Source: Proteles cristata cristata (lineage: Eukaryota > Chordata > Mammalia > Carnivora > Hyaenidae). Taken from it: a stretch of DNA of 64,000 nt. The position numbers and the translations under genes are program-made. Numbering within the stretch: the stretch's first letter is position 1; each line of letters begins with the position of its first letter. The stretch covers positions 62,001-126,000 of the forward strand of contig JAESUZ010005469.1 in NCBI GenBank assembly GCA_017311185.1, written 5' to 3'. Below the pieces are notes generated by a model. That model ran no database searches, was not told the DNA's origin, and saw only the letters and a program-made list of their open reading frames with translations. Shown here one piece after another: positions 48,848 to 62,114 of this stretch.

Positions 48848-49749
48848 CTGTAGAACACAAAAAAGCAAGTACACAAGTTTTTAAAAAGTATGAGTATAAT
48901 GTTGCAAATAAAAGGCTGCCCATCTAAATATGAAATTTGAAAGAAAACAGTAAATATAAATTAATTTGTAATACTTATTTAAACAGAAGAAAGGGGAGGA
49001 ATCTTAAAGTCACAAAATAGGTTTGTTTTGGTAAATTCAATGGACTCGCTGCATTTTTTTAAGCTTAGTAATTTCAAAATTTTGCTATCAGATCAGTTTT
49101 ATTCCTTTCCCTGTAGTCAGTTAGTACACATAGAAATATTTATGAGCTAATTTTACAGAATTTTAATTTCTTTTCTTTGGCATCAAAAGGATTTATCTGC
49201 ATTTAACAAAATAAATTGTTAATTGTAAACACATAAAATTAGTGTAAAAACACTAATCGTTGTCAGAGAAGCATTCTGCCCATGGATTTATGATTAGCTC
49301 AATATAAAGCATAAGGATAACACAGGAGGAAAAAATCAGTTTGGGCCTATGTCTGAAGTAGCACAGCTTAACACTGTGGGCTGCACTGGACAGAATGGAA
49401 ACGGAAGAACTGAATGAAGTTTGTACTCTGAAGAGGTCATAGAAACATTAATAGGTTAGACAATTAAAGTCAGCAATTTCTAAATGTTCTAAATAGTGTA
49501 TGTGAAATATGTTTTCATTTAGATATATCCACAAAATGAACTTATAAAAACCAAATATTCAGTTCCTAGAAGATGTATCTATGTTACTTATAAACTGTTT
49601 TTTATAGTAAAATAGCTTCTGGAGTTTAACCATGTGAATTTCAAATTTGTTTTTTAAACTCTTTCATATTTCTACATGAAGGAACTTCTGTATTTATTTA
49701 GTGGAGGCAACAGGTACTTTCTAATATTATATGGTGAGGTGAAATAAGA

Positions 49750-49960
49750 ATGGCACATGGCAGTCAGAAAAACCTGAAACCTATTCTTGGAGCTTTCTCA
49801 TGTTGGCTGAATAATCTTAAGAATAATATTTAAATTAATTCAATTTCTTTTTCTGTAAAATATTGAAAAGAACACAGAGATTTAAATGAGGATGACTAAA
49901 TCAAATGAGCAAATATACAGGTAAAGCCACTGGCACTGTGCTTGCCTGAAAGAGGCACAA
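49750..49960 (+). repeat. MIR-like fragment
   Basis: TCAATTTCTTTTTCTGTAAA and GCCACTGGCACTGTGCTTGCC resemble the MIR core and 3' part. Weak. Confidence 0.4.
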
Positions 49961-50308
49961 AGCAGAAGTTAGCTTCTTTCCCTTTCTTCTTCCCAGGTAT
50001 TACCTGATGCCCTTATCATTAAGAAGCCAAATTCATGGTTTCCTGAACCAACTACCTCGCATCTCAACAGTGAGATAATATTTACAGAGTTTGTATTATT
50101 TTATTGCAATTCTACCTGTCTCGACAGTATGGATATTTTGTCATTCCACTTTGAATATAGGTCTAGTAGGATAACTTCAATAAATCTCTCAAGTAGTTTT
50201 TAGGAAGTATTTGAGTCCTGTGTGCACCAAGCATATGTATGCCATCTGGAAATGGAAGTACTTGATGAAAAAGCATGAGAATGGCATCACTTTAAAGGGG
50301 CAATCAGA

Positions 50309-50979
50309 TGCTGGCGAGGATGTGGAGAAACGGGCACCCTCCTACACTGTTGGTGGGAATGTAAACTGGTACAGCCCCTCTGGAAAACAGTGTGGAGGTT
50401 CCTAAGGAAACTAACAATAGAACTCCCCTATGACCCAGCAATAGCACTGCTAGGAATTTACCCAAGGGATACAGAAATGCTGATGCATAGGAGCACATGT
50501 ACCCCAATGTTCATAGCAGCACTCTCCACAATAGCTAAAACATGGAAAGAGCCTAAGTGTCCATCAACAGATGAATGGATCAAGAAGATGTGGTTTATCT
50601 ATACCATGGAATACTACATGGCAATGAGAAACAATGAAATCTGGCCATGTGTAGCAACATGGATGGACCTTGAGGGTGTTATGCTGAGCGAAATAAGTCA
50701 GGCAGAGAAGGACAAATATCATATGTGTGTATGTATAGGAGGATTAGGAGGAACTTAACAGAGGACCAAGGGGGAGAAGAAGGGCGGAAATGGTGGGGGA
50801 AAGGGAGAGAGGCACACCATGAGAGACTCCTGAATGCTGACAAAAACTGAGGACTGATGGATGTGGGGGGAGGGAGGGACGGGCATGGAGGAGGACACTT
50901 GTGGGGATGAGCACTGGGTGTTATGTGGAAACTATTTTGACAATAAACTATTTGTAAAAAAAATAAAAATAAAAAAAAT
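50309..50979 (+). mobile_element. Young 5'-truncated L1 with 15-bp target-site duplication
   Basis: From its first base it is in frame with the L1 ORF2 C-terminus, open for about 149 codons to TAA at 50756. Recognisable pieces are [16 protein letters not shown] and STIAKTWKEPKCPSTDEWIK. A G-rich 3' UTR follows, then CAATAAACTATTTGTAAAA and an A-rich tail. Exact duplication AAAGGGGCAATCAGA at 50294-50308 and 50980-50994. Antisense to CNTLN. Only the tail of ORF2 is present; no endonuclease or polymerase domain. Confidence 0.95.
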
Positions 50980-51313
50980 AAAGGGGCAATCAGAATAAAT
51001 GTTATCTGAAGAGTTTAAGAAGATAAACAGGTTGCAGTTACTTCAAACTTGTTAGAGAGTAGCATGGTTTAATACCATGGTTAAAAATTCAGGATACTGA
51101 ATTGAATTTTGTTCATTTCAACTGAAGAGCCATATATTAAGAGTCTCTTCCATGCAGAGTGTTAAGTGCTGATAAGAGTTCAACTCTTCCTGCTCAAAGT
51201 TAGTAAATTTTATCTTGACATATTTACTTAAATTCAGTGTGTCCCAGTTTCTCCATCTTTAAGATAAAATCTATTTATACCTCTTCTTCTGAGACAAAAG
51301 AACAATTTACCCC

Positions 51314-51516
51314 TTTTTTAAAAAAATTAATGTTTATTTATTAACAGAGTGTTGGCAGGGGAGGGGCAGAGAGAGAGGGAGACAGTGAATCCAAAGCAGG
51401 CTCCAGACTCTGAGCTGTCAGCACAGAGACCAACGTGGGGCTTAAACTCATAGACTATGAGATCATGACCTGAGACAAAGTCAGATGCTTAAGCAACAGA
51501 GGCATCCAGATGCTCC
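51314..51516 (-). mobile_element. Can-SINE, diverged
   Basis: AATTAATGTTTATTTATTAA start, GGCAGGGGAGGGGCAGAGAG, and decayed end GGCATCCAGATGCTCC. Confidence 0.85.
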
Positions 51517-51812
51517 AGGATGATATACCCTTGACCTTAAGTTTTCCCTACTGTTGGTAAACAATCCAAATATAACTTTACTTCTTTAAACAATAATAAT
51601 CTTAAGTACGGGAAATAGTTTAAATTAACCAAATAGAAAAGTAGTAATTAATAATGTTATTTCCTCATAAATGAACATAAGTTCATTGTGTTTATTAGAA
51701 TTACTTAAGAACTTATTAGGATTTTAAACAGGATATATTATAAATTTATTAATAAAATAATTATAAGAAATGTATAGGTATTAAAAAAAGATTCGTGCCA
51801 AAACACAATTTT

Positions 51813-52060
51813 TTTTAAGTTTATTTCTTTATGTTGGGGGAGGGGAAGACAGCATGCGCGCAAGAGACTATGAGTGAGCACAAACGGAGGAGGGATAGAG
51901 AGAGGGATAGAGGGAATCTGAAGCAGGCCCTGCACTGTCAGCACTGAGCCTGCCATGGGGCTCAAACTCATAAAACCTACTCACAAACCATACCATGAGA
52001 GCAGGACCTGAGCTGAGATCAAGAGTTGGCTGTTAAACTGACTGAGCCACCCAGGTATCC
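51813..52060 (-). mobile_element. Can-SINE with target-site duplication
   Basis: TTTAAGTTTATTTCTTTATG start, CACCCAGGTATCC end. Flanked by CCAAAACACAATTTT-type repeats (51798 and 52061). Confidence 0.88.
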
Positions 52061-54435
52061 CCAAAACACAATTTTCAAATGAACATAGTTAGGCTGAGTA
52101 TTTTGTTAAATTCTAAAATAGCTTTCTCTAATTATTCTTCATTGAATTAAATTCCTTCCCCATAAACTCTTATTTTACAATGAACTTCTTAAAAATGATT
52201 ACATACAAATCCAGTGTTTGGGAATCATTAAAAGTCTGTGTTAAGAGTCCCTAGAAGCTCTGGGTAAATAGAAACTAAAAGACTCTCCAACAAGTAAAAA
52301 TTAATCAAATGGGATATTCAGATTTTTTGTGTTGTCTTTCACAAAAGTCCTGTTAAGTCTATGGAACAAATGGAGTTTCATATTGTTAGTACTATCATTA
52401 TTTTAACATTTTCCAGTACTGCCTCAGCTACCATTAATCACTGAATTTATACCCAATGTTTTCCCTAGTTCTTATATAGAAATCAACTATCTTATGCTAT
52501 TAAACCAAAAATTAAGACTCAATAAAAATTTCCTGAGTCCTAAATGTTACCCAAATGTACCAGATTCTGTCCTACGCATAACACTTAAACAAAGCACTCA
52601 CCATGGCTACCTCTGCTTCCTAAAACCTTGGTGTAATATATTTCATAATAACAAATAGTTTCGATTTTTCTATACCAATTAAAATAGGGGGTTCCCTCCA
52701 TTAAGTAGTGATTATGGGAAAGTAGTTTTATAGATGAGCTTTCTCCTTTAAGATTACATGCTTCATAATTTACTACAACTAATGCTAGAGTATTTCCATA
52801 TTTCTTACAAAATTACTAAGATATAAATTATTAAAAATGAAAGTAAACTAGAGATTATTTCACAAATCAATTTGATAGGCATAATTTATAACAATTATTA
52901 TTTTAAAATGCAGTTTCATCCATAGATTGGTCCTTTGAGAATGTAACAAACAAATTTTAATACATGGGTTGAGTAAGTCCTAGAGACTATTTTCCTTTGG
53001 CCTACTTTAGAAATAGACAAAATTATAGAGAGATGTAAATACAGGATAGATAAATATATACATAGATAATACATGTTCAAAGAAAAACATTTTTCCCTAA
53101 ATTAGTGCAAGAACAGATTTAGCTGAAGTCTTCAGGCAAAAGTTAACTATCTCATAAGATATGTTTAATGTGTAGAAAGAATAATCAAAATATTTTTTAT
53201 AATATTCTAACAAATACAAGCTAACCATAGTTTGGATTATGATTCTTTAAGTCCCATTTGACTATAATAGCTTAAGTCAAAACCATAGTACTTCATTTGG
53301 GAAATACTGTACCCAAAGATCTTATAACAAAATCAAATGTAAAGACTGGCAGATACATTTAATATCACTAACCACTACATTTTCTCAAAAGGATACACTC
53401 AAAAATATTCCAAGGGGAGTCAATGAATTAGGTCCATTTATTAATTAGATCACTCAATAAAACACTTACTGACCACCATCTCTATATTTTGCAATCAAAC
53501 TAGCTAAACTAGAGGCTCTAATTTCTATATACAAACAAGTCTGAATAACTAAAACATTAGAAAATAGAAAGATTGTATCAACTGACTTTGTTTCATGCTA
53601 CCTGCAATTTTACTTGTAAGTTCATAAGAACAAAAATGAGTCTTGATCTAATCTACTACTTTGGTCAAAGGCTCCATGACAGGTCTGAGGCAACCTAAGA
53701 GCATGAGTACTATTAATAAAATAGTGGCTCAATCTCCACAGAATAATAGCAAGGTTTTTAAAAAGTTTTAAAAAAAAGTTTCATAAAATATCAAGGATTC
53801 CATGGATGATTAATTTCAGCAAAATGTATAACCTTGAATTTATAAAAATGCATATTGAGCATTGAAAAATAAAAGACATATAAACTGTATTTAAAGGACA
53901 TACCAATGTTATTAAATGGTATAGAAAAGTGCTAATAGAATCAAGTTACCAAATGAATTAAAGTTCAGAAAGCAGAGATTCATGGCATTAGTGATCCCAA
54001 GAACGGTAAAGATTTCATAAAACTCTGATGCATTGCTTTCCAGATTATAGTTTATAAGTTGTTAGTTCACTACACTTATGAAGTCAGGATTTGGAAATGG
54101 TTGGGATGTTTAGAATAATAGTTTTCATTTCTTCTATTACTATTGGTTCTTTTATTTACAACATTGGTCACTCATTTTGAAAATATGTACAAATATTAGC
54201 TTATTTACAGAAATAAGCTAAATAAGATAATGTACTAATATTTTTACAAAATTCATTACTAGTATTAGAATAATATGCATGACTCACTACTGGTACAATA
54301 AGGAGCATCATTTCAACATATCAAAGGACACATACATATGTTCAATGGTGGAGGTTATCTGGAGAAGCTTATTTCTCCTGCTTTCCTTACAATCCACCTT
54401 GGTGATCAACTTGGGACCTAAAATATCTCCTGCAG

Positions 54436-54545
54436 GGTGCCTGGGTGGCTCATTCAGTTGAGCATCCGATTCTTGATTGTGGCTCCCGTCATGATCTCAC
54501 AGTTCATGGGATCAAGCCCTGTGTCAGGCTCAGTGATCACAGCTA
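54436..54545 (+). mobile_element. 3'-truncated Can-SINE head
   Basis: GGGTGCCTGGGTGGCTCATT through GTGTCAGGCTCAGTGATCAC. The CT-rich body and tail are missing. Confidence 0.8.
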
Positions 54546-54904
54546 TCTATTGTGCCATGGAGCCTGTGTTAGTTTAGTGTTTCCAACAGGTATCTTCCAT
54601 GGAAAATATTTTTTGTGAAATATTAATAGGTATAATATTATTAAGTAGATTTGGGAAATAAATTATCCATACCTTTTTAGAGATTCACAATACACATTGA
54701 TATCATAAGCACTAAAAAATGAGATTTAAAATCACTGCTTATGATCATTGAGCATAGAACATCTTTTTCTGTCATATTCCCATTAGCTTCTGGCAGAGTC
54801 ATATTCAATAGAATATGAGAGGCCATGACAAAAATTCAACAGGTATTAATGGGTAATGGTCTACGAAAGGAGCCCCATGACCAAAAAATGCACATTAAAA
54901 ACCG

Positions 54905-55340
54905 TAAGACACTGTTGGGGGTTGAAATAAATCCCCTTCAGAAAGGTATGTTAGAGTACTAATCCCTTGGTGATAAGGTCTTTACAGACATAACAAAGTT
55001 AAAATGAGATCCTTAGGATTGGTCCTAATCTAATTGACTGGTATCTTTATAACAAGGAGAAATTTAGACAGAGAGAGACACATATACACACAGAGGGAAG
55101 ATGGTGGGAAGTATGAAGACACAGGGAGAGTGCTATCTATAAGCAGAGGAACCCCTGAGACTACCAGAAACTGGAAGAGAGATATGGAACAGATTCTCCC
55201 TCACAGGCTTCAGAAGGAACTAATCCTATTGACATGCTGACTTTGGAACTTTGTAGCCTCCAAGACTTTGGGTCAATAAATTTCTGCTCTTGAAAGCCAG
55301 GCAGGTTGTGGTAGTTTGCCATAGCAGCCCCAAGAAATCT
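54905..55340 (+). repeat. MLT1-type MaLR LTR, diverged
   Basis: Order TAATCTAATTGACTGGTATC, GACAGAGAGAGACACATATA, GATATGGAACAGATTCTCCC, TCACAGGCTTCAGAAGGAAC, CAATAAATTTCTGCTC matches MLT1-class LTRs. Confidence 0.75.
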
Positions 55341-56044
55341 TTAGAGACACATCATGAATTCCTATCTTACCTTATATTCACATGCACTTGAGCAATGGTA
55401 ATAATATTAATATTATAGCCTAATTAAGGGAAATATAGGAAGAAATTTTGTGTCTTCATTAAATTTGATAGGAATACTTACTAACATAAGGCCATAAATT
55501 AAAAAGTATCCTGGACCCAATCACTCTTTTTGGAATTGCTTTTACTTTGCAGGTTTTGTTTACCCACTTCTTTTGATAAAGAGTCTTGATTATAGTGCTT
55601 TTTTTCATTCAATTATTTGGTCCTTTTAAACAAGAAATCTTTTCCTACTAAATGACAAAATACAATGAAAATAATCTGCTCACATTTCCCCCTTATGTTG
55701 CAAATCTATAAAAGAAAACATACATTTCAAATTCATAATTATCATTAACCGACTTCAAAAAGGAATACAGAAAAAGTGTAAATGAAGAAGAAATTGTGTG
55801 AATAAAGAATTGTACTCTGAAAATAAGCTTGAAGCCTCATCCAAAAGAGTGGTTGTCAGGACAAAGGAATGACCAATTAGTACAATGTTTCTGAGACTCT
55901 TTTTGAAACAAGAAATTCAAGAGGTAGAAAAGGGTAGATATAAAAACGTCTTAATCGCTCTACTCTCTCCTGCCAAAAACAAGGGACTGTCCAAGGCTCA
56001 CAGAGTTTAGGGGCAGTAAGTGGAGATCTGTTACTAATGAATGG

Positions 56045-56500
56045 GATATGTGACAGTTAATTTTATGTGTCAGCCTGACTAACCAGATATTTGGTTAATC
56101 ATTTTTTCTGGGTATCTCTGTTGAAGGTGTTTCTATACAAAAGGAACATTTAAATCAGAAGACAGAAAAGCGTATTGTCCTTCCCAAAGTAATAGGATTC
56201 ATCCAAATCACTGAAGGCCTGAATAGAATAAAAGGCTGCATAAGAAAGAATTCTTTCTTTCTACCTTTTCACTGAGACACTGGTTTTGTCCCTTTGGACC
56301 CAGATTCAGATTGGGGCTGGAATTTACACCATCAGCTTCCCGGTTTTCAGGTCTTTGGACCCAGACTTAAACCATACCGATGGCTCTCCAGATCTCCAGT
56401 TTGAAAACTGTATCTTAGACTTCTCAGACTCCATACTTGAAAGACCCAATTCCTTATAGTAAATAAGTCTCTCTCTCTGTTTCTCTCTTTCTCACTCAGA
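56045..56500 (+). repeat. ERVL-type LTR remnant
   Basis: TAATTTTATGTGTCAGCCTG, ATATTTGGTTAATCATTTTT, ATCACTGAAGGCCTGAATAG and CAATTCCTTATAGTAAATAA follow a familiar mammalian ERVL LTR. The exact subfamily is not claimed. Confidence 0.65.
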
Positions 56501-56540
56501 TATAGATATAGATAGATAGATACAGATATAGATATAGATC
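56499..56540. repeat. GATA-type microsatellite
   Basis: (GATATA)n/(GATA)n immediately after the CT-rich end of the LTR. Confidence 0.9.
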
Positions 56541-56906
56541 TTCTTCAGAATAATACCTCACTGGCAAAACTGAAAGGGTTCTATCCTATTGTTTCTGCTT
56601 CTCTGATGAACCCAGAAATACAGGAGAGAAATCTTGGCATGTGAATTTCAAGAATTATGCAAAAGGAGGAAGATGAAAACCTGGCTTCCTAAGCATGCCC
56701 TTAATATCCTGTGTGTACTCCCATGTTTACACTAATATACTAGCTTCTCACTATTCATGCAGCATCTTCTTAACTAGAGAAAGGGTCCTGGATGATAGAT
56801 AGTTATCTTGTCTTCTGTTTTACAAGTGACTCATTTGGCTAGTTGCACTGCTCAGTAAGTTGTTATTAAGTAAACAAATGAATTAGCAAATAACTCCAGG
56901 CATAGG

Positions 56907-57020
56907 ACACCTGGCTGGCTCAGTTGGAAGAGCATGTGACTCCTGACCTCAGGGTTATGAGTTCAAGCCTCATGATGGGTATAGAGATTACAAAAAATAA
57001 TAGTAAAAATAAGTGAAACA
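56907..57020 (+). mobile_element. Short tRNA-derived carnivore SINE
   Basis: GGACACCTGGCTGGCTCAGT, AGGGTTATGAGTTCAAGCCT (B-box-like), then A-rich tail. The tRNA-like head alone is not a functional tRNA gene. Confidence 0.8.
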
Positions 57021-58027
57021 ACTAACTAAATAAATCAATAACTCCAGGTGTATAAATTTCAAGTATGCTAAATACTAGCAAAGTGATGTCATCTGATCAT
57101 TTTATTTTTCGTAGAAAAAGAGATAATTTTCCTTTCTTTTAGAGCTAATAGTTTAACTCTGCATAAATATAAATTATTGTTTAGTGAAAAGGCAAAAAGA
57201 AAGTATTAATTGTCGCTTAGGGTAACTATCCCTCAAAACCATATCTTGTTCCACAGCACATATAATGTAAGTCAAATCTTTTTCTCTCTAAGAGTAACTA
57301 AGCTATATTATATGACAAAGAATTTGAGCTTTAAATGTATTGGATTCTAATCATGTGTAAAACAGTGGCCTTGTCATAAAATGTCTTAAAACTATTTGAA
57401 ATTAAATTAAATGCCTACATCTTAAATAGAATAGGCCTTTGGATAGTTGTGAATAAAGAATGACAAGTTTAGCCATATTAAATTCAGAAATAATAAAAGC
57501 CCTCAATACAGCCAAATGGGAAAACTAATATATTTGCTATTTTGACTATATAATTTTTCTTTAAAGGACAGATGTAAGTGACTTGAGCTAGGTGAATATA
57601 GCTTTTAACTCACTTTTTTTTTTATATGTTTATCATATATAAAGAATTATGAAAAATTCTCTATTTGCTATAGTTCTATTTTTTTTTGTCTCTGGGGAAC
57701 TGTAAACAATGTATTCAGCCAATATTGAGCCAAAATCTTCCCAATTTTATTTTTTTCCCCAATAATTTGATTTTTTTCCAAAAAAATTGATTTTTTTCCC
57801 AAACAATTTTAAAGTAGTGAATAAAAACTTACTTTCAAGCAGCAAATGTTCTGTTACTTTATTATCCTAAGAAATCTGAGAAACAAGGCCAACTGATGAT
57901 ACATTTTTATACATGTAATTAAATTCAGGAGAGATGAATGATAAGCAGTGATTTGTGAAGTGAATGTTTACTTTGGTATATCTTTATCTTCGCAAGGTTA
58001 TTACTAAAGACAGGATTTAATGTTCAC

Positions 58028-58153
58028 CTTTAGCTGTAGTGCCTTCTCCAGGTTTTCAATCTTTCTTTCAGCTTTCCTCAGCTTCCTCAGCTCCTCTGAG
58101 TCTGTGAAAGAACCCTTTGGGGACAAAGACCTTGAACGTTTCACAGGTGGTTC
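58028..58153 (-). CDS. CNTLN: CNTLN (centlein) internal exon, 126 bp
   Basis: It has 42 codons, phase 0 at both ends. The acceptor is a pyrimidine-rich tract ending CTCGAG, the donor CTAAAG|GTGAAC. The product starts with a basic Ser/Pro segment (EPPVKRSRSLSPK) that looks like a phosphorylation or nuclear-localisation-like patch, followed by a charged helix (ELRKLRKAERKIENLEKAL) typical of coiled coil. An open frame continues upstream of this acceptor, so two other AGs (in AATCCAG and CAACCAG) could be proposed. Both give stop codons when joined in phase to the preceding exon, which is why the CTCGAG site was chosen. Confidence 0.9.
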
Positions 58154-59971
58154 CTCGAGAATAAAACAAGGACATGGTTGAACTGGTTGGAACACTGGAT
58201 TATGAAAGACATGCAAAATTAAAGAACAAGTAATTTTGAATACTAATAATGAATTATAAAAAAAAAAAAATCCTGCATGGAATACCAGAGAAATAACAAG
58301 CGGAATTACCACAGTGCTACCGCTAAAGGTTTCTCTGTGACTCGTTAATGAGAATATTCATTTACATTTACATTGTTTCTTTCAGAATAATGATGTCCCA
58401 TTAGGGAAGACTAAAGGGTTATAGACTCAGAAATGCAAGAAACCTCATTACAAAGGAGGGGATAGAGGCTGGTCTAATTGCTCTATAAGGGTCCAAGGTT
58501 ACACTTGATAGGACAACCAGAAACAAGAGGGAAAGGATTTTTTTCCCTTTGAAATAGTTTAACACACTGTGAAGTTGAAGGAACAATATGCTTGAGGAAT
58601 ATAAATACAACAGACAGTAGATCTTATACTATAATGACCATATGGTCATTAACTATAATGTGGCTAACCAGAGACAAGAATGTGTGTTTATATTATGTAC
58701 AGCTTCATATACCAATCTGGAAAAGGAAGGTGTGAGAGCAACTATTAAGCTGGGCAACATATTGTTCATACTTAGTGCACGTCCTTATGAAAAAGAAAGA
58801 AAATTTTGTTCCAAATATCCCTCTCATTTTCTTGACTTTTGTGAAAAGCAACGAAACATCAAAGTGGTACATTTTTTAACTTCAGCACTGTAGCAAGCAA
58901 CCAAATTAGACCCTATAATGTATCTCCATTTTAGGAAAGTTTTCTTTCAATTAAATAAAGCTCAATACTCTGAAACTACTCCAAAATGGCAAGAAATGTA
59001 TAATGCAGTTATGTACAAATAAATAAATACATATGTACATGTATAAAGCTCACTCTTCTGAAAACTACTAGTAACATTACTGGGAGTAAATAAGACTATA
59101 ATAGTAACTTGGGTCTTTTTAAATACTTCCTTTATTAAGATAGTTCTATTCAAGGAAAAATGGAAAGAACTAAAAACAATGATCTTGAAAAACATAGTTT
59201 TCTGTTTATAAAAACATTATTTTCTACTGCTGAAGTAACAAGTGTGAGAAAAATATTTCTAAAATTTCTTACTTTTCTATTTCTCTAGAATTTACATATT
59301 TACAATGTTATATAATATTTACAATGTGATATCATAAAATTTTTATATTGGTCAGTGTTTACAGAATCTTTTGTAGCATAAGATGAATATATACTATGGT
59401 GTATACACTATAATACAAATACTACTTAAAGGGAAAGTTAGACAATAATAAATGAGAAACATGCTATGGAAAATTTGCTTATATTTCTGTATGCCTTACC
59501 CTTAAATTTAAAATTACACAATTGCATAAATTAATGTTAAATTCTACTTTATAGTTTATATCTACATGGGCAGTATTTTAAATATCATATCTGAATGAAA
59601 TAGAAACATTAAGATATATTTTTCTTTTACAACTAATACTACTTTAAAATTATTTTTTGCTTAGGTTAGCTTATCTATAAAGTAGATGCATGAGGAATAC
59701 TTAGCAAAATATTTTAACCTAAGAATGTTAATATACTGCAAAACAGCTATAATACTGCTAATATATTTAATTAAATTAGTAATATATTATTTAGTTTTTA
59801 AAAAGGCACAACTCTCTACTCACAACAATTTTTCATCAAGCACTTGGCATGTAACATTTTTTTAAGCTTCCAGAAATATAAACGAGAGGTAAATGCTGCT
59901 GTTTTTTAACTTCAATGGTTGCCTTGCCAGCCTCATCTTGACAAATTCACAAAATGACAAAAAGTCTCTAC
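58154..59971 (-). other. CNTLN: CNTLN intron, 1.8 kb
   Basis: AT-rich intron with no SINE, L1 or gene that I can recognise. A plus-strand open frame of 83 codons at 58642-58893 has no recognisable domain and is probably chance. Confidence 0.75.
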
Positions 59972-60148
59972 CTTATGTTTTCTCTCAGTACTTGTCCAGA
60001 TGCTCTTCTCTGAGGAATCCTTGTTGGTAGATTTGTTCTCTGACAGTTTTTCATTTGCTACTTTTAGTTTTTCCTGTAAATACTCAATTTCAGACTTCTG
60101 TGAGACCATTAAAGCTTCTAAGCTTGATAAAGATGGCCGTTGAGATAC
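59972..60148 (-). CDS. CNTLN: CNTLN (centlein) internal exon, 177 bp
   Basis: Centlein is a centrosomal coiled-coil protein that helps hold the two centrioles together through the C-Nap1/Cep68 linker and also associates with microtubules (family knowledge). This exon has 59 codons, phase 0 at both ends. The acceptor is a T-rich tract ending AATAG, and the donor is CATAAG|GTAGAG. It encodes VSQRPSLSSLEALMVSQKSE, then a heptad-like helix (IEYLQEKLKVANEKLSE), then a polar Ser/Thr/Lys-rich tail ending TERKHK. Leu, Ile and Val recur at a/d spacing, as expected for coiled coil. The frame has no stop and joins in frame with the following exon. Confidence 0.9.
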
Positions 60149-62114
60149 CTATTAAAAAAAGTGTAAGTACAAATATATATGCATGTTTCTATATTATTTA
60201 TAAATGTGCAAATGCTTATACATAATATTACATTATATAACTAAGTGTTCAGAGAAGGAAAATTTCATTTCGATAATAAACTGTAAACTTCTATTATCCT
60301 AATAGAATGAACTTTCCAATCAAATAACCAAGAGTCTGTGTAAATATTTTCCTAAATAACAGTGCCATCCAGATTTGCAAAAGAAAATATTTAAAGCATG
60401 GTAGAGCATGAAATATACCACTCATATGTAAATTAATTTTTCAAAAATACAATTATACACATATATATTTCTTCACAAAATACTATTCCTACGTTTCAAT
60501 CATCATGAGTCACACAATACCACTGAATATAAACCTGATCAAAGGAAACCAACAGCACTATAAATCTAATTATCTTTCAGTGTATCATAATTTAATAACT
60601 TCAACTCAAAGGACTCTGATATTTTTAAAGTCAATACAGTCCACTGTATTCTCTTTTGAAATTTATTACTATGTCAGATAATCTGTTAATGGTAAGTACC
60701 ACACTGTAACAACAACAAAAAAATCTAAGCACGTAGGAAGTCTTCAAGAAATGTTAGTTCATGAAAATGAGCATTCTATAAAATTCTACTACCATTTTAA
60801 CTGAATATATTTGAGATCATTAAAATCCATGCTCATATCATATTTCAAATTAACCACTCCACTTACAAAAACCAAAAACACTAACTCATAGTGCAAACAG
60901 TTTTTGTTGGTTTCCAGCAAAAAAGTCAAGATTATAATCACAAGATTCTAACACTAGATATAGAGCCAGTAGCCCTGAAAATAGTTTCATTTAAAATATA
61001 AAAAACCTTATCCATCCCAAACGATATACCTAAGGGCTACCAGAAGAAACATATGTTTAACTTTTCTGAACCAATGATGGAAAATGTTACCCTTTTCTGG
61101 TTTTAACTTTTTTCATTTTTAAGGGAACAGGGAAAATTGTCCTAATTCTAACTTCTAATCATTATGAGAGGTCATCTTTGATTTATTTACATTTTTACAC
61201 TTTTGTTTACTTATATCACTTGATTTGTTTCCCAACCTTTATTCTATTATACTGCTAAATATTTTTCTTAGTGTTGTTTATATTGTACTGTTACCACATT
61301 TACAATATGTTAAATACTTACTCCAGTACTCTTCTTTAAATATCAAAGTATAGTACCTCAAGAACTTTCATTTCACACTCTAAATGATTTTTGCCCTATC
61401 CTTGCCCAATCACCATGACTATTATTTATTTTATATTCTCCTATTGTGTAAGCAAATTTATAATGTTTATAACTATCTCATTTGATTTGGCTGCCAATCT
61501 AAACAGTTTTCAAAAGCTACCTGCTCTTATCCAGGTTCCTTTAAATAAAATTATGAAGAATATATTAATATCCCATCATTTACCAAAGGTGTTTTTAGAT
61601 AAGTTATTCAAAGACAAACAAAAATTTAGAATAAAATGGAAGTAACATAACTTTAGCTTTATTGGTGTATCCAGTAAGAAATCCCATGTTCTTTAAATCA
61701 GTTTAAATAGTTTATTTATTTAATAATGAATTATATGGAACAGATATGAATACAAAAATACAAATATCCCCTCAAGAAGCTGCAATAATAAATAATTCAA
61801 ATACTCATGAAGACATTAAAAATGCTCCAAAAGGCTATGATCATCATTGTAAGGAGCAGTCCTTCAAAATTCTTCAACAAACACTAACAGAACTTCAAAA
61901 ACTATAAAAGTAGTCATTAACTCAAATTCACATAGAATCCAGGAAGATAATGTAAGTAAATAAGTAAAATGGATTGTGTTTAGTTTGTTTTAAAATTAGA
62001 GCTTTAGAATTCATTCAACAGAGATGCTCTATAGACATATTAAACATGTATATGCATTTTTTACATCCACAAAATAACTTATACATGTTCCCACTTTTTA
62101 AAAATCTTATTCTC

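Larger units (their letters stand above)
48848..58027 (-). other. CNTLN: CNTLN intron, 9.2 kb
   Basis: It contains a MIR-like fragment (about 49750-49960), a 5'-truncated L1 with target-site duplication (50309-50979), SINEs (51314-51516, 51813-52060, 54436-54545, 56907-57020) and two LTR remnants (about 54905-55340 and 56045-56500). The 2.3 kb from 52075 to 54430 and the 1 kb from 57020 to 58027 hold nothing I recognise. Confidence 0.75.

Noticed and set aside
50390..50758. A 122-codon plus-strand frame as a host gene
   Set aside because: It is the C-terminal tail of L1 ORF2 inside a truncated L1 with target-site duplication.
58028..58195. A longer CNTLN exon extending to 58193 or 58182 (acceptors AATCCAG or CAACCAG)
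   Set aside because: Joined to the preceding phase-0 exon end, these give a stop within about 20 codons; the CTCGAG acceptor at 58154 keeps frame.
58642..58893. An 83-codon plus-strand open frame
   Set aside because: No recognisable domain, no splice or promoter context, AT-rich intron; length is within chance.
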